Of a stretch of DNA of 64,000 nucleotides, positions 14,916-27,470 are shown one piece after another. Within the stretch, counting starts at the first letter, position 1; each line of letters begins with the position of its first letter. The stretch is from Lottia gigantea (taxonomy: Eukaryota > Mollusca > Gastropoda > Lottiidae): NCBI RefSeq assembly GCF_000327385.1, contig NW_008710834.1, forward strand, positions 726,720-790,719, in the 5' to 3' direction. The notes under the pieces were generated by a model. That model made no database searches, was not told where the DNA came from, and worked only from the letters and a program-made list of their open reading frames with translations. The translations under genes and the position numbers were made by a program.

Positions 14916-17900
14916 AAGTTTCAATTACAAACGCACACAACATTACAAGAAAATATAACAGTTAAAAACATTTAGTTAGAAGGAAGTTATTGTCGACGTA
15001 CGCTTGGATCGGGCACGAAGACACTCACGTCTTTGGATGATAAAAATTGTGCGTCTTAAGTTGTGCTAAAATTGTGTAGATTAATACAAATTGAATTCAA
15101 GAATTTTTTATGTCCACTACAAACAGCGGGACATTCTCTTTACCTTTAAGAAAAATGAATCATTGCGTTAGAATTTGTAATATATGATTAGACGTTTGAG
15201 GGGGGTCTAAGGTAACATCCGTCAGCTGGTAGATAGGACATTCGGGCAAGGTGTACGATGATAGTACAAATTCTTCTCTCGCTTTACTTGTCAATGCTCT
15301 CACATTTTATCAATGAAGTTCTTGAATAAGGCGTAATTATCGTCAGGTTCCCACGAATTGGAAAAAGCCCCATTCATCTTTTTAAATGATAGTGGTGGGC
15401 TACAAAGCGAAACCTTACACCCTATCTTTTACATTGTAACTTTACATATACCTTTTTCGTCAATAAAACATATCTTACATCTGTCCCTGTTTGTTATGTT
15501 CATTATATAAAAAAAGGTGAAAGCAGGGACCGAATTTCTTCAAACGGACGTAATTCGGTTAAGGGTCACGCTAAGACTCCCTACATCTGCCTTTAATCTA
15601 TTTTGTCAAATTTTCTCAAATATCCGGATGTTGCAATCGACTTTTCCGCCATTTTAAACGTTAATATTAATACGGACACCTGCGTATTTAACACGTCACA
15701 TCTGATGCACTTTTGAATCATGGTCAAATTTAGGCATTTAAATTGAAGACAAAAATAGTCGGAAATACCCTTTTTGAAACGATTTTCAGTATTGGGTTAA
15801 ACGTATTGTGGATCGGATGATTAAAATACACAATAAGCCAGTAATGTATTGTACACGAAACATGATGCATTTTACCGATTGCAATAATAGAAAATATAAA
15901 TAAGCTCAGCGGGCAAAAGTATATTTTGAGGACTGTCCTTAAAATTTCGGTCAATTGAATAAGAAAAAAATAAGGCTTGAATGGACTGTTTAAAAAAAGT
16001 ATGACAAACCAACAAATATAATTAAATGAAAATTTTCAGTTAACATTCAAAATTCAAATTTTTGCATATTTTTAAGATTTATTGATGTCAAATGGACTAA
16101 ATAGGGTTAATCACAGACTAATGTTAAATGGGTTAATAGAGGTGTCACATTACAATGCTTACAATGTTCATATCATACAAAATCGCTTATCTTTTTAATA
16201 GTACAGGTATACAGTATTAACTCTCTATACACCAGCTGTTACTGGCGCTAGGGGTGTCAACTTATATTCAAAAAAGATATGTAACAGATAATGTGACGTA
16301 GCGTGATTAAGATGAGTGGCGATAATCAATGACTATAACGACATTTGTGAATGAGATTTTGTGGCAGATTTTTTCTTTTGAATGATCCTACCATCAGAGT
16401 TCAGATTGTGGTATCTTGAATGGTTTATTTTTGCGTATTCATCAATATACGCCATGATACGCCATGATTTCAAAATTGATTATATCGTGGCTGAATTTTC
16501 TTATCATAGTGCACGAGTACTTAATATCGCATACAATTGAAAAATTGTAACAGAAGCACAGAGGGATGAATGTGGTTGTATTTGCTGTTAATAATAGGCC
16601 TACAAAATGCTTGATATTTGATTATACGATGGTAAAAGCTCGGTTTATAGTTAGGCAATCAAGATCTTGTACCTGCACAGTGTACAATAGAGTAAATTTG
16701 TCAGAAATTCCGATTTTCGCACAGTCTGAAGCACACTGGTCTGCTTTGGTATATTACATCTTCTATTTTGTTACTTTCGTGTCATGGACCTAATTTTGAC
16801 CCAAGTAAAATATCATTAAAATCACTTTATACAATGCGATTAAAAAAATAACTCAAAACCTTTAAAAAAAGAACCCATCCCATGGCACAACGCCTATTGT
16901 TTTAATGTAACTGAAAAAAATCCCCTTGATCTGTGGTATTTCAAATTTCCAATTGGATGTTACAAATAAATTACAGACTCCGAAATTCAAATCAACTAGA
17001 AATATTTGGATTAACTTCAAATCTTGCGCCCTACAATTTTAAATTTGAAAATAGCCGTTAAACATAACTTCAATTCAAATAAACGTTTCATTCATATTAT
17101 TTACATCATTTTGAATGTATATCAATGGTATTTTTACTTATAATTTACTCTCTCTTTCATCCATTCAAATCTGCTCAAGCGAATCTTTCTTATTTTTCGT
17201 AGTTGATGTAGATCTACGACTAACTTAATTACTGTCAGCAATATACCGAGAATTCAAGCTAATACGAACTGTGTCTTATACCTTGACTTTAATAGCCACC
17301 ATTCTTGTAAATGTATCAATTTGGTTGGATTGTCAATCAAAACTCTCGAAAGAAATTCTGCCAGAACATGGCAATGGTCATTTAGTAGTTAAAACTTTCA
17401 GAATATTTTAACGTCAACAGTCTGTTGCACTCCGGCCTTTGTTTGTACTCTCCGAGAAACGGGAATCTATTTCCAGGAACCCAAGAAATAAACGGGTTCA
17501 AAAAAATTGGGTTCGGATTTGTATGAATATTTTAACACTGACCAAATCCTTTCGAAGGCTTTATAAATATATGTCATTGAAAAATCGAAAACTTCAAACC
17601 TATTGAAGCGAACTGCTTTCTGTTGAGAAAATCTAGAGTCTGAGCGCCTCAAATACAGTAATTGATAAATCTAAATTCAAACGGGTATATTTTTTTTCAA
17701 AATATAGTACTTTTGTTGGAACGGTTATAAAATAGATCCGATTCAACAAACTCTTTTCTTTTCTTTCTATCTCATTTATTTATGATTTGTTCAGTATTTT
17801 CCCGTACCGATAAGAATAATTGATAAATATAAATTTTCAAATTTTAACGGCTGTCTGATTGATATACTTTACGTATCTTTTATGGAACGTAAATAATTAT

Positions 17901-20900
17901 TGTTTATCAGAAACCGCATCTAACATGTGGTTGATATACGTCTACCTTATTTCATTCAAAAATTCGAAATTAATAGAAACAGTTAAATAACATCTCTGGG
18001 TATTGATATTGGCTTGTGAAAGTCGTTCATGTGAAATACGACACTCTTCAACTTCAAGCACAGAGAGCTGCCATTGTTCAAAGAGTTGGACTCTTGCTCG
18101 CTAATCTTTAAGTCTGATTTCGACATGGTTCGACATTTTTTAATTGATCTATCTAGAATTGTACCCATTACATAGTAACACGTTATGGAAAACGATCACT
18201 AAACGCCCATCAATATAGTTTTTATATATCATTATGTGAAGTGACAAAAAAATACTTATTCAAAAATATTTAATTTCAGAAGGAAAGTAAAAAATTAGGG
18301 AAGCTTAAAAGATTGAATAAGAATTCTTACGTGTTCCTATAGTGTTCATGAATGGAAGATTTTGAGCGCTAAAATCGACGTCCTTCAAACTCATGGCCTA
18401 ACACTATGGATATCAACTTCATTCATATAGACCTTTAAAAAATCGAACATACGGTTAATGAGTGTTGTCCTTCATTCATGAAAATATTAAAATTTTGCAA
18501 GCATAGGCATCTGGTATTGAAAAGCCAATATATCAAAGTTACGATTTTAAGAAAAAGAAAAAGAATCACATATCCCTACTCAACATGTGGCATATAGCGC
18601 CATTTTCATTCACAAAATCAGTGACAGGCGTCTTACACATTCCGCTATATCAATTTTATATACTGTTAATAAGATAGGGGCATATACTTGATTTCACCTG
18701 TCAATCTGAATAGCGTGGCGTCATCTAATAAATTGTAGGTGAATTGGGGTAAATGATATAGGTATATGGCTCTCTATAGTGATGACATATGTTACCTCTC
18801 TGATTACAAGTGGTTATGAGATTTCATCAGTTAATTGAATATGTCAAATTGTTACAGGCTTAGTGTCATATAAGCGTTATTAGATCAGGTATTATTGCCC
18901 CCTGATTTGATTTGATTTTGATTTATAGCAATCAGCATTTACATGTACAACACAATACATATTGCTATAGCGTAAGTTTTATAACAATTAATTAACAAAC
19001 AAATTTGTAGAATGTGTAGAACTGTGTAGCTTATAATGGAGAACAGATTAAACGAATACTAAATTATATTGATACATATTATATACAAATTATATCCAAG
19101 AACAGTTGGTAGATGACTATAACTTCTCAAGATATTGTTTTCGTTTTTGCCACGAATAGTAAATATATCTTGACAGATTTATAATAATAGTTTCAGATTT
19201 GTTTTTCGTAATACTTTCAAATTTATAAATTGAAGGCCAATTCCAACATTATCTTTGGAGGTACTGATTCGGGATTTTTTTTCAGATTATTTTTGAAGAA
19301 TGTCAAACTTGATCGATTTTATTAAATTATTTGGGAAATCATTCAATCTGTCGATAAATTTGGAAACGATTCTACAAAGCTGCTCGTACCAAGCAGTTTG
19401 AAGAAATTGTGGAATTATGACAATCATTTAGTGGCCAAAATCATTAAAATGAAATGAAGTTATAAGAACTGTTTCTAATATATAGGCTAGTTCTGCGCCT
19501 GATTTTTTTTGAACGAGAGAGTTACCTCTTCAGTGATTGCAATACGAAAAGGTTTGGGAAAATCAACCAAGAAGTTGCATCTGTATGTCAAGAATTCGAT
19601 GAAAACCAGTTCAGAATTATTAAATGATGCTAAATCCTTGATATTTTATGCATTTTAAAAGAGAATCACCAGAATTATGAAAATAAAATTAAAGATAACA
19701 AAAACATACACAGAAACAATGAATGGGAAAGGGCACAGCAGTCAGCCTTGCAGACGACCATCTTAAATATTATATTGTTATTGGAACAATGCTCAAACAA
19801 ATCAATAACATTTCATTGACATGCAGTTAGTGAGAATAAGCTGTCTCAATTAACCAATTTACTCCTGGCATGATATCAAAGACTAAAATCTCTAGTCACA
19901 ATTACCAGACTTGTTATAGTGTCATAAACAAGACATATACTACCAACTTTCTTGCCTTTTCATCAAACATGCTAGACGAAATTCAAACATTGGATGTCTC
20001 CTCGCCTAGTCAGTCACAAGTTACTTTTAAAATATCACATTATTTTTCACACTTCTCAACAACTAGGCTAAGCAGCCGATGAAGGCTTTTATAACATTTG
20101 AGTAATATTATTTTACTAATATTACTAATAAATCCGACCCTTAACAAATCAAGATGATACAATGCAACTACATAACGAAAAAGGCTTTAACAAAACCCTT
20201 TAATCAGTTGACTATACAAGTATCTGTTCAAAAGGCATGTTATGTGTGACTAGTCGTAGTAGACTTGATTGTCAAGGCACGCGACACATTGACGTAGTAA
20301 CAGATGTTGTTTGTGACACCAACTGGCAGAGCTAGTGTCATGTCAGTATATAACTGTAGCGTCCCACTACTATATTGACATATTACGGCGTCGCATTTTG
20401 TTTTGACACTTGCTTTCAATGATGATCCCGTTATGTGATCTGCAATCAATGCTCAAGAAGAGTACCTCGGGTTATACGGACTACTTTTTACCATTGAGAT
20501 CTTAATTGGCTTAACAATTATTGGCATTTATTATTTATGTTAAATAAAGTTTACTCTGATTATTAGGCAGGTGTAACAGATTTATATTTATATTTTCAAT
20601 TAAATTCTCCCACCTTGATCTCTGCCCTTATAATCATATATCTGAGTAGACTTTTTTTTACATGAAATATGAATTCGATTATGATCTACTATCAGTAATT
20701 CAATTTGCTATTAATATTTTTATCGTAATTTGATTCTTTTGAACATTTTTTTCCTTAGTAGAACAACGTCATGAAATAAAAATTAAAAAAGAGCGAAAGA
20801 CGAAAATCAGGATAATTCATCTGCAAATTAAATTTGAGAAAAAAGTCGTACTTTTGGGTGGTGAATGAAAAAGCTTTGCTAAACGTTATAGACAATTTTT

Positions 20901-23900
20901 AGAGCCAAAACGTGTCGCAGATTTAGAATGTATTAATTTTAGTTTTAATGAACATTTATCATGTCGTCAAATTAAACTTTATGCAAATATTAGTCATATA
21001 GTAATCCAAAAACGACCCCAATAACACGTGCGTTCTGATGGCGTGCAGAGCTGGAACCAAACCATTGAAATATGACATGGCACTTTAACGCATTTAGATT
21101 GAAATACGTACGCTAGACTCGTGACCAGTCCAAAAGTCTCTTAATAATTTTCTCATTAATTTTCACTAATTAGGATTCAGGGGTCTTTTACGACTTGTCC
21201 TAGATGTTAATCAGTATGCAAATATGACCGTGGACACACTTCTGTAACAACCACCTTGCGTGTAGTGAAGTTAAAACGACGTTTAAGGTTAAACCTGGAT
21301 TAAGTAACTGATGGCACGATGAAATTGTTGGATTTAAATCACATTAGTTATATAAATAGAAGATTATCAAATGAGATTTTGGATTTTATTCCAGATGTCG
21401 CCTTCTTCATGTAAAACTCAGTTGTACATTTTCACTGATGGGAGAATATCCCTTAAACAATTGAATAAAATTTGATAAATTTTCTGAATTTTTATACTTA
21501 TTATCTTCAGTTAGAAATTCAAAAATTCCCTCGATGCTCATTCATTTTTAAAAGATGTAAGTTTTCCCTCTTTTAACAATCTCAGCAAAATTCTGGTCAT
21601 TTGACTATCTCTCATTTGCCATAATTCAAAATCATTGATTCGAAGTTAGAAGATTGTCTGGAGAGAATGAACTCTAAACTGGGGATTGCAAATTATGATT
21701 AATTTTATTTTACACAGGTCGTGCGTCAAAAATCATTGAACTGTATATTAATTGAAAATAAGAAGGTTTAAAAATTATAGCCTTCTCTTCATAAGTTCTC
21801 TTAATTCCAGAAATCTTGAAAGAGTGAGCCACTTGCCAAAATAAGGGAAGCCCCAAGCTTCAACATATGTTGCTTAAATCATCGTGTACCATGGTGCCCA
21901 ATTGGTGGCCGCCATACTGCTCTTGAAACCGGCTGGTGTCAAAAAGCACAAAAAACATGGTAACATGTTTCAAAATTTCATAAGTAAAAAAAATATCAGT
22001 TCCCATTAGCGAGTTGTCAAAATAAAAAACTATACAATTTTGTTTAAGTCATATAGGTGCCATGCCTCATGTCATTCCTGCACCATCTGACGCCTGGGTT
22101 CAAGCTCACGGAGCGCGGGAAATGCCACACGAGATTTCAAAACAGAAGGCACAGAAAACACAAAGCTACTTTTCATGGTTTCGTATCTAGTGTATTAATT
22201 TCGTATTTGCTGGAATAAATAAATCCAATAATGCCCTTTGTTATATACTTTTATACAAATTCAAACTAAACAATGATACAGACAGGAAATCTTTTAGCTC
22301 TGTTTGAATTCGATATATTCATCAATATTCCGGAAAGAAGCATCGGACTCGTTCCCACGCGAGTTGCTCTTTAAGTCTCAGGCTTTTGTATGGAGAGCTG
22401 ATCGATTCATAATTCCATATTCAATTGTTCTTTATCATATTTTCTTTCGTTTCAATTTTTCAATGGACTGGACTTATGGCGGATATGGCAGAATCGATTA
22501 CCAAGGATATAATTCAATCAATTTGGTACATTTTCTCACAGGAAATTCAACTCTATGTTATTTTGCTAATTGTGAACAATACAACGTCAATATAAAGGTG
22601 ATTTTGAGGTGAAAATACAATTGAAATTTCTGGCATGGTTACCGAGAAAAGTCATTTGTTCGAGAGAATTGTCATCCTTATAACAATTTTTTCTCTTTAG
22701 TAGTTTTGTGCACATAAGGGCAGGTAGTATATGCCTATATGAAAACTTACAAATTACAAACCTCCAATTCTGAATCAACTAGCCGACAAAATCAATGAGG
22801 TGAAATAGGTGCAAAAAGGCCTGATTCATTAACGACAGATATACAGATCGGGATTTCACGTAAAAGAATAAGCATTTTCCGGCCGAACTGCACCCTCCAT
22901 GATAGCACCATTGACAGTATGACAAAAAATCGTTCAAAATCGAATGATATATCGTTGTCATAGATCTAAAAGTTCATTAGTGGTAATGATGACCAAAGGT
23001 CATATCTGCATCCATTCATTGACAACAAAGGGTCTTTTTTGTAGATATGACCTTGCGTTTTTCGTGGAAAGTAAATTTCAAGACAATAGTTATTTATGAC
23101 CTTATAGTTCAATGACAACGATATACTCCATTGTTATCTATCTCAAAACTTTACATCTTTGATAACAAGCCTTAATACAAGATCAAACGAGAATGTACCT
23201 AATATATTCACAGCACAGGTGAGAGTCGGTCGGTATATAGGTGAAAAGTAAAGATATACATATTTTATCAAGTAATTAGTATTGTAAATTATTTAATGAC
23301 TAACGGTACTTTGAAGTATATACTGTGATACTGTTTGAACACCTAATACCACCGAATAATCACTTCTTTTGCGGATTCATTAATATTAGCATTAGGTCAT
23401 TAGGATCTAGGTATACAAGACTGATTAACATATTGGCATACATTATGTATTCTCTTTTGTCAATATGAGCGGCTTTTCTGTCCAACAACCGACGATGTAA
23501 TTTCAGTCGATTTCATAGAAGGGGTAAAATTATATAGTACAACAGTTTTCAGTAAAATTCAAATTTAAACTCTTACACAGATAGTATTCCTAAAAAAATC
23601 CCTCAAATATTTTAAAACTTCAACGATGTATTCTTTTTCAATACCGCTCTGAATTTTTAAAAACAATTTCAACACCGCCATTTCTGGTACCTTTTAACCG
23701 CTAAAACTGTAGGCTTCATAAAAATTCAAAATCTCTTTAATTTCTTTGTTCAATTTTCAAACCATGGTGTTTGGACTTTAAATTCATTTTTATGTACTAG
23801 ATGCTCTCCTATGAAAGTACTGGCCAAGTTCACAAGAAGATGGAATATATTTTTTTAAATGTCTATTATCACTTTAATTAAAAAATATTATATTGAAAAT

Positions 23901-24690
23901 ACAGTATAATTTACATTCCTGAGAGCAAAGGAAAAGGAAAGAGAAATTATTACTATAATAAGTCGGGAAAGATTGAAACAGAATAATGCTTACAAATAGT
24001 TATGAAATCTAATTCACAGTGCAATTGTTTCAAAGGGTTAATATAACGGGATCTAATATGTCATGGACAAGTAAATTACTTAGATTTTTATTTCTTTTGA
24101 AGGCAATAACAGTTTAATTTTTCTATGAAAATTGAGCAATGGAAAAATCGTGGACAAATTTGTAGACGTCGGTCTCTCAATGATTTTTCGGTTCATCATA
24201 TCATATTTTCGGTATAAAAAATTACAGGGCGATAACATGTGATTTATTTCACTATCAATAAATGGCTCTAGGGTTTTTTTACGATTTAAACATTAAAATA
24301 ATGTAATTTTACTGATATTTTGAGCAATATTCTATAATTTTGTATTATTTAATAATAGGCTAGAAAAAGTCTGGTTCGGATTATTATTGGCTTTCTAATC
24401 ATATTCATCAACCAATCTGTTCACTTTCTATTATATTTCTTTAATATGAAGGACCACGTTGAAAGTATGAATGGCAAATCTGCGATATAAAAATGAAAAT
24501 GATGATAGTTAAAGAGTCTGGACGCTGGGATAATAACAGCAGCCTCTAATAGCGACAGTTGTTAACTACACCAAGTACACCATCAAACTTTTCTTTCGTT
24601 TCATAAAAGCTATTCGATTATTACTAGCTTTCACTCGGCTACCATCCCCAGTGTTCCCACGGTCTCTCGAATCATTCTCGCATTCAGTAT
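14916..24690. other. Gene-poor stretch upstream of Id-like gene
   Basis: Nearly 10 kb of AT-rich DNA without a supported gene. A half-copy of the long-TIR MITE lies at about 17265-17340. A less AT-rich block at about 21000-21300 contains closely spaced TAATTA-type motifs and could be regulatory, but this is guesswork. One weak exon-like minus-strand segment at 20240-20439 is discussed as a finding. Confidence 0.5.
17265..17340 (+). mobile_element. Half-copy of long-TIR MITE
   Basis: The segment 'gtcttataccttgactttaatagcc' to 'attcttgt' followed by 'ttggttggattgt' matches one end of the elements at 46843-47132 and 49669-49947. The other end is absent, so it is a fragment. Confidence 0.6.
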
Positions 24691-24940
24691 AAAGTAAAGA
24701 CCAGCCCCCAAATTAATCCGCCCATCAATGGTTATGCAATTGTTATTGGTTGTGTATCACAACCCTATATTGCCTCTCTGTATTGTACTGACTTAATTTC
24801 TACCCGAGGGCTGGTCATGATCCGCATGAGCGAATATGCAAATTAGCTGAAGGGACTATATTTTCGCGTGCAATGATTGTCACATCGGCGGTGAAGCGAC
24901 ACATGGCAAATAAAAGGCCGAGAGACAGTAATATTTATCA
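24690..24940 (+). promoter_or_regulatory. Putative promoter of Id-like gene
   Basis: Upstream of the inferred first exon are a reversed CCAAT box (ATTGG at 24745-24749), a perfect octamer ATGCAAAT (24836-24843) and a TATA-like AAATAAAAGG (24908-24917). A start site about 30 bp downstream would fall near 24940, in 'tatcattcactcg'. A 10-bp inverted pair (accagccccc / gagggctggt) flanks the CCAAT region. Start-site placement is inference; the motifs are visible directly. Confidence 0.5.
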
Positions 24941-25037
24941 TTCACTCGAATTATCTCGACACTCGCTTACTAAGAGTATATTTGGACTTTAGCAGTTTAT
25001 TCCATTACCTTACGGAGTTATACTTATAATATCAAAA
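24940..25037 (+). other. Inferred 5' UTR exon of Id-like gene
   Basis: Its 3' boundary is a good donor (ATCAAAA|GTGAGTA at 25038), and the intron closes with tcctttcag at 25354, directly before the ATG. The 5' boundary is only estimated from the TATA-like box at 24908-24917. It contains no ATG-initiated long frame. Confidence 0.5.
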
Positions 25038-25354
25038 GTGAGTACTATTACAAGTTGAAAAAGTTATATTATGAATTGGTTATATTGGGAATGAATATGT
25101 CAAAACATATTTAATGGAATTAGAGGAAATTGGACATGACGTTTTTGGTGTTTCCTGTTTGGCTCATACAATTTCAGTAATTTATGCTCATTGTCAGTTC
25201 TTGGTAGTTTATGTTAGTAATGTCAATAGACATCCTGATTCCAGGCACTGTTCGTTCACACCAATCAAATATTTTGGTTGCATGAATCTGGGTGAAAAAC
25301 CCACTGTTAGTTTTCGATTGACACATCAACTAACTTTCACTTTTCTCCTTTCAG

Positions 25355-26551
25355 ATGGTTCGTGCAGTATCAGCTCGTCTTAACCAATCTGCTGCTCAGA
25401 TAACAGCCAAGAAGAGTCTGAAGCTTCATCTTAGAAGAATCCGAGATCGTGAATATTGTAAACTCCGAGATCTCGTCCCATCAGTCGCCAGCAAGAAGAA
25501 AGTCAGCAAGGTCGAAGTGGTTGAAGAAGCTGTCAGATATATTGAAGAACTTCATCAAGCCTTATTGGAACGATTCAGACGAAAAGCTGGTAAGTAAAAG
25601 TTGTCATCTTTGATGGATCTGAAAATTGTACTTGTTTAATGTGATCATGTCCTCGCTCACCCCTTCCAACGTAAAGTTGTACTTGGTTACTTATTCATGA
25701 GCACAATTCAAATCTTTAGGACTAACGGTACATTTCGGAATGTAATCAAATTTCTCATTTTAACACGTCTCTCACTAGTATGATATGATATTAAGTGACC
25801 CCAACCAGGCGAGGCAGAAATAATTTAAATAAATTGTATAAATCAAGTTGAGCACCTGTTTTATTTCCCACCAATTTGCGACGTCACGTTAAGGCACGAT
25901 TCGATCAACCTCTTTACAAAAACCACAAAATTGCTAAAACTATTCGCTCGAATTACTTAAAATGAAATTATTAGGGGACAAAGAAGGGATTTGGTGACAG
26001 CTGGTTTGGGTTGGACTTGTTTCGTTGTTTATAGTATATACTTGTATACATAGATTACAGTAAATGTAAAGTAGATGTTAAGTCGAGTTAACAAGATGTT
26101 TAGTATTCAATCGCGACACCTGCGAGTTCAATGCAATCTGTGTCAACTTGATTGTTCGAAATTGTACTCTGAACATAATCTTAATAAGTTCATTAAGAGG
26201 ATTTAAAGTTTTAAATCGAGATTAAATTGCTAGGTCATTGAAATCCATTAGTTCAATCGAGCTTAAAAGGGTCGTTTATTGGAGATTGGAATTGAAAGAA
26301 ATCAGCATTAGCCCATTTTCATTTTCCTATCTTACGTTTTGATAAGCGTTGTTCTGATGATGCCAATGTTTATGATTCCGTTTTTCTGTTTTACAGGAGG
26401 TATGTCTAACATCACAGAAGAATCTATGAGATCGTTTGTATGCCAGATGATGCCAATGGCACCCAATCAACCCACACCCCAAGTAAAGAGCTTCACCAAA
26501 CAACAGAAATTGCCTAGTTTCTTACATTTAAAGAAACCAAAAGATTTATAA
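25355..26551 (+). CDS. Id-like HLH protein (inhibitor of DNA binding)
   Basis: Two coding exons, 25355-25589 and 26397-26551, joined in phase 1, give 129 aa. Residues about 26-72 form a helix-loop-helix: LRDLVPSV in helix 1, a short loop with KKKVSKVE, and VRYIEELHQALL in helix 2. Id/emc proteins share the L-[RK]-[DE]-LVP and KVSKVE signatures. The canonical DNA-binding ERxR basic motif is absent, although scattered basic residues precede the HLH. Known Id proteins bind E-type bHLH partners in the nucleus and block their DNA binding. The ATG directly follows a strong acceptor (tcctttcag); a 5' UTR exon probably ends at 25037 (AAAA|GTGAGT). The donor GTAAGT at 25590 lies just after the HLH, much like vertebrate Id genes. 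The stop is 3 nt before another donor (26555), with further exons downstream. Retaining the first intron would end the protein after two residues (GK). Confidence 0.85.
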
Positions 26552-26712
26552 AAGGTAATTATCAATATCATTAGAAAAATTAACAACGAGTTTGTGCAAT
26601 TTTGTCGGAGAACTATAGCTTATGACCCGATGAACGGCACAACGAAACGGATTGCAATCGTTAGCGTTTAATGAAGGGACAAAGATTCGCTTCTTTATCA
26701 ATTTGATTATAG

Positions 26713-26718
26713 AATAAA
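26713..26718 (+). terminator. Candidate intronic poly(A) signal AATAAA
   Basis: AATAAA lies 162 bp after the stop of the 26397-26551 exon and before the next acceptor at 26812. Use of it would make that exon a terminal exon. A T-rich stretch follows at about 26780-26810. Confidence 0.35.
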
Positions 26719-26812
26719 CACCTAATGCCACTCTGCAATTGTGCTTGTCAACTTATGTATATATATATATATAATATATGTTTTTAATTTTCCTCTTTTT
26801 TTTTCATTTTAG

Positions 26813-27016
26813 GCATTTCGGGAAGAGCTTATCTGTGATATGATATATATACGGTGCTATTTATTGTTATTTGATGTGGACTCTACGTTATATATATATT
26901 ACATTCCGTCGGACATACAGGATCTTTCTATACACAACGACCAACGTTACAACAACGAATACATTCTCACAACTAGTACATCTTCAGCTTGCTGCTAAGC
27001 ACATTTTTGTTATTAA
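26813..27016 (+). other. Alternative or 3' UTR exon of Id-like gene
   Basis: Bounded by a strong acceptor (long T-rich tract then cattttag) and a strong donor (TTAAG|GTAAGC). Joined directly to the HLH exon it continues in the same phase (G|GC, Gly) but meets TGA at 26836-26838 after GISGRAYL. If it follows the 26397-26554 exon it is wholly 3' UTR. Confidence 0.5.
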
Positions 27017-27208
27017 GGTAAGCGAAAGCTCTTAAACATTTTTCTCGGTTTAAAAAAATAATTTTGTTTCCTATCTTTATGAGTCATCTTTGGATGTTTT
27101 CATTTCACAAGCTTTTTAAAATAGCTGAAAGAACGACACTTAAAATGTTAAGATTTAGTAACAATGGTTTTTGCGTTTTATTTAAGTATCTTCTTTTTAC
27201 TCTTTCAG

Positions 27209-27279
27209 GTATACGTCGTAAACGAATTGACAATATCAAAAGGCGAAAACTTCAGATGATTGATCCTGAGCTGCATTAA
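27209..27279 (+). CDS. Alternative C-terminal exon of Id-like gene
   Basis: A strong acceptor (tttttactctttcag) opens this exon. Joined to the HLH exon's phase-1 donor it reads on in frame for 22 codons and stops with TAA at 27277-27279. The tail is very basic: RRKR, then KRRK seven residues later, then QMIDPELH. Exon joining is inferred from splice consensus and phase; no transcript is available. Because it is the last exon, its stop would not trigger nonsense-mediated decay, unlike stops in the two preceding alternative exons. Confidence 0.5.
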
Positions 27280-27292
27280 AGAAAATTGAATG

Positions 27293-27470
27293 CATCACCA
27301 TTAAATTGTTCATAAGCTGCAGAACAAAAAATCGAACGTATCACCATTAAATAGTTCATAAGCTACAGAACAAAAAATCGAACGCATCACCATTAAATAG
27401 TTCATAAGCTACAGAACAAAAAATCGAACGCATCACCATTAAATAGTTCATATAAGAGCTATAAACTTCA
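27293..27470 (+). repeat. 46-bp tandem repeat in Id-like 3' UTR
   Basis: Nearly four copies of a 46-bp unit; the core 'tcaccattaaat' recurs at 27295, 27341, 27387 and 27433, exactly 46 bp apart. Each unit includes ATTAAA, a common variant poly(A) hexamer, and the stop codon region itself (gcattaaag) supplies another. T-rich sequence follows at 27560-27640. Confidence 0.9.

Noticed and set aside
25114-25383. 89-codon frame overlapping the start of the Id-like gene
   Set aside because: It lies in the inferred first intron, in another frame from the HLH exon, and has no domain.
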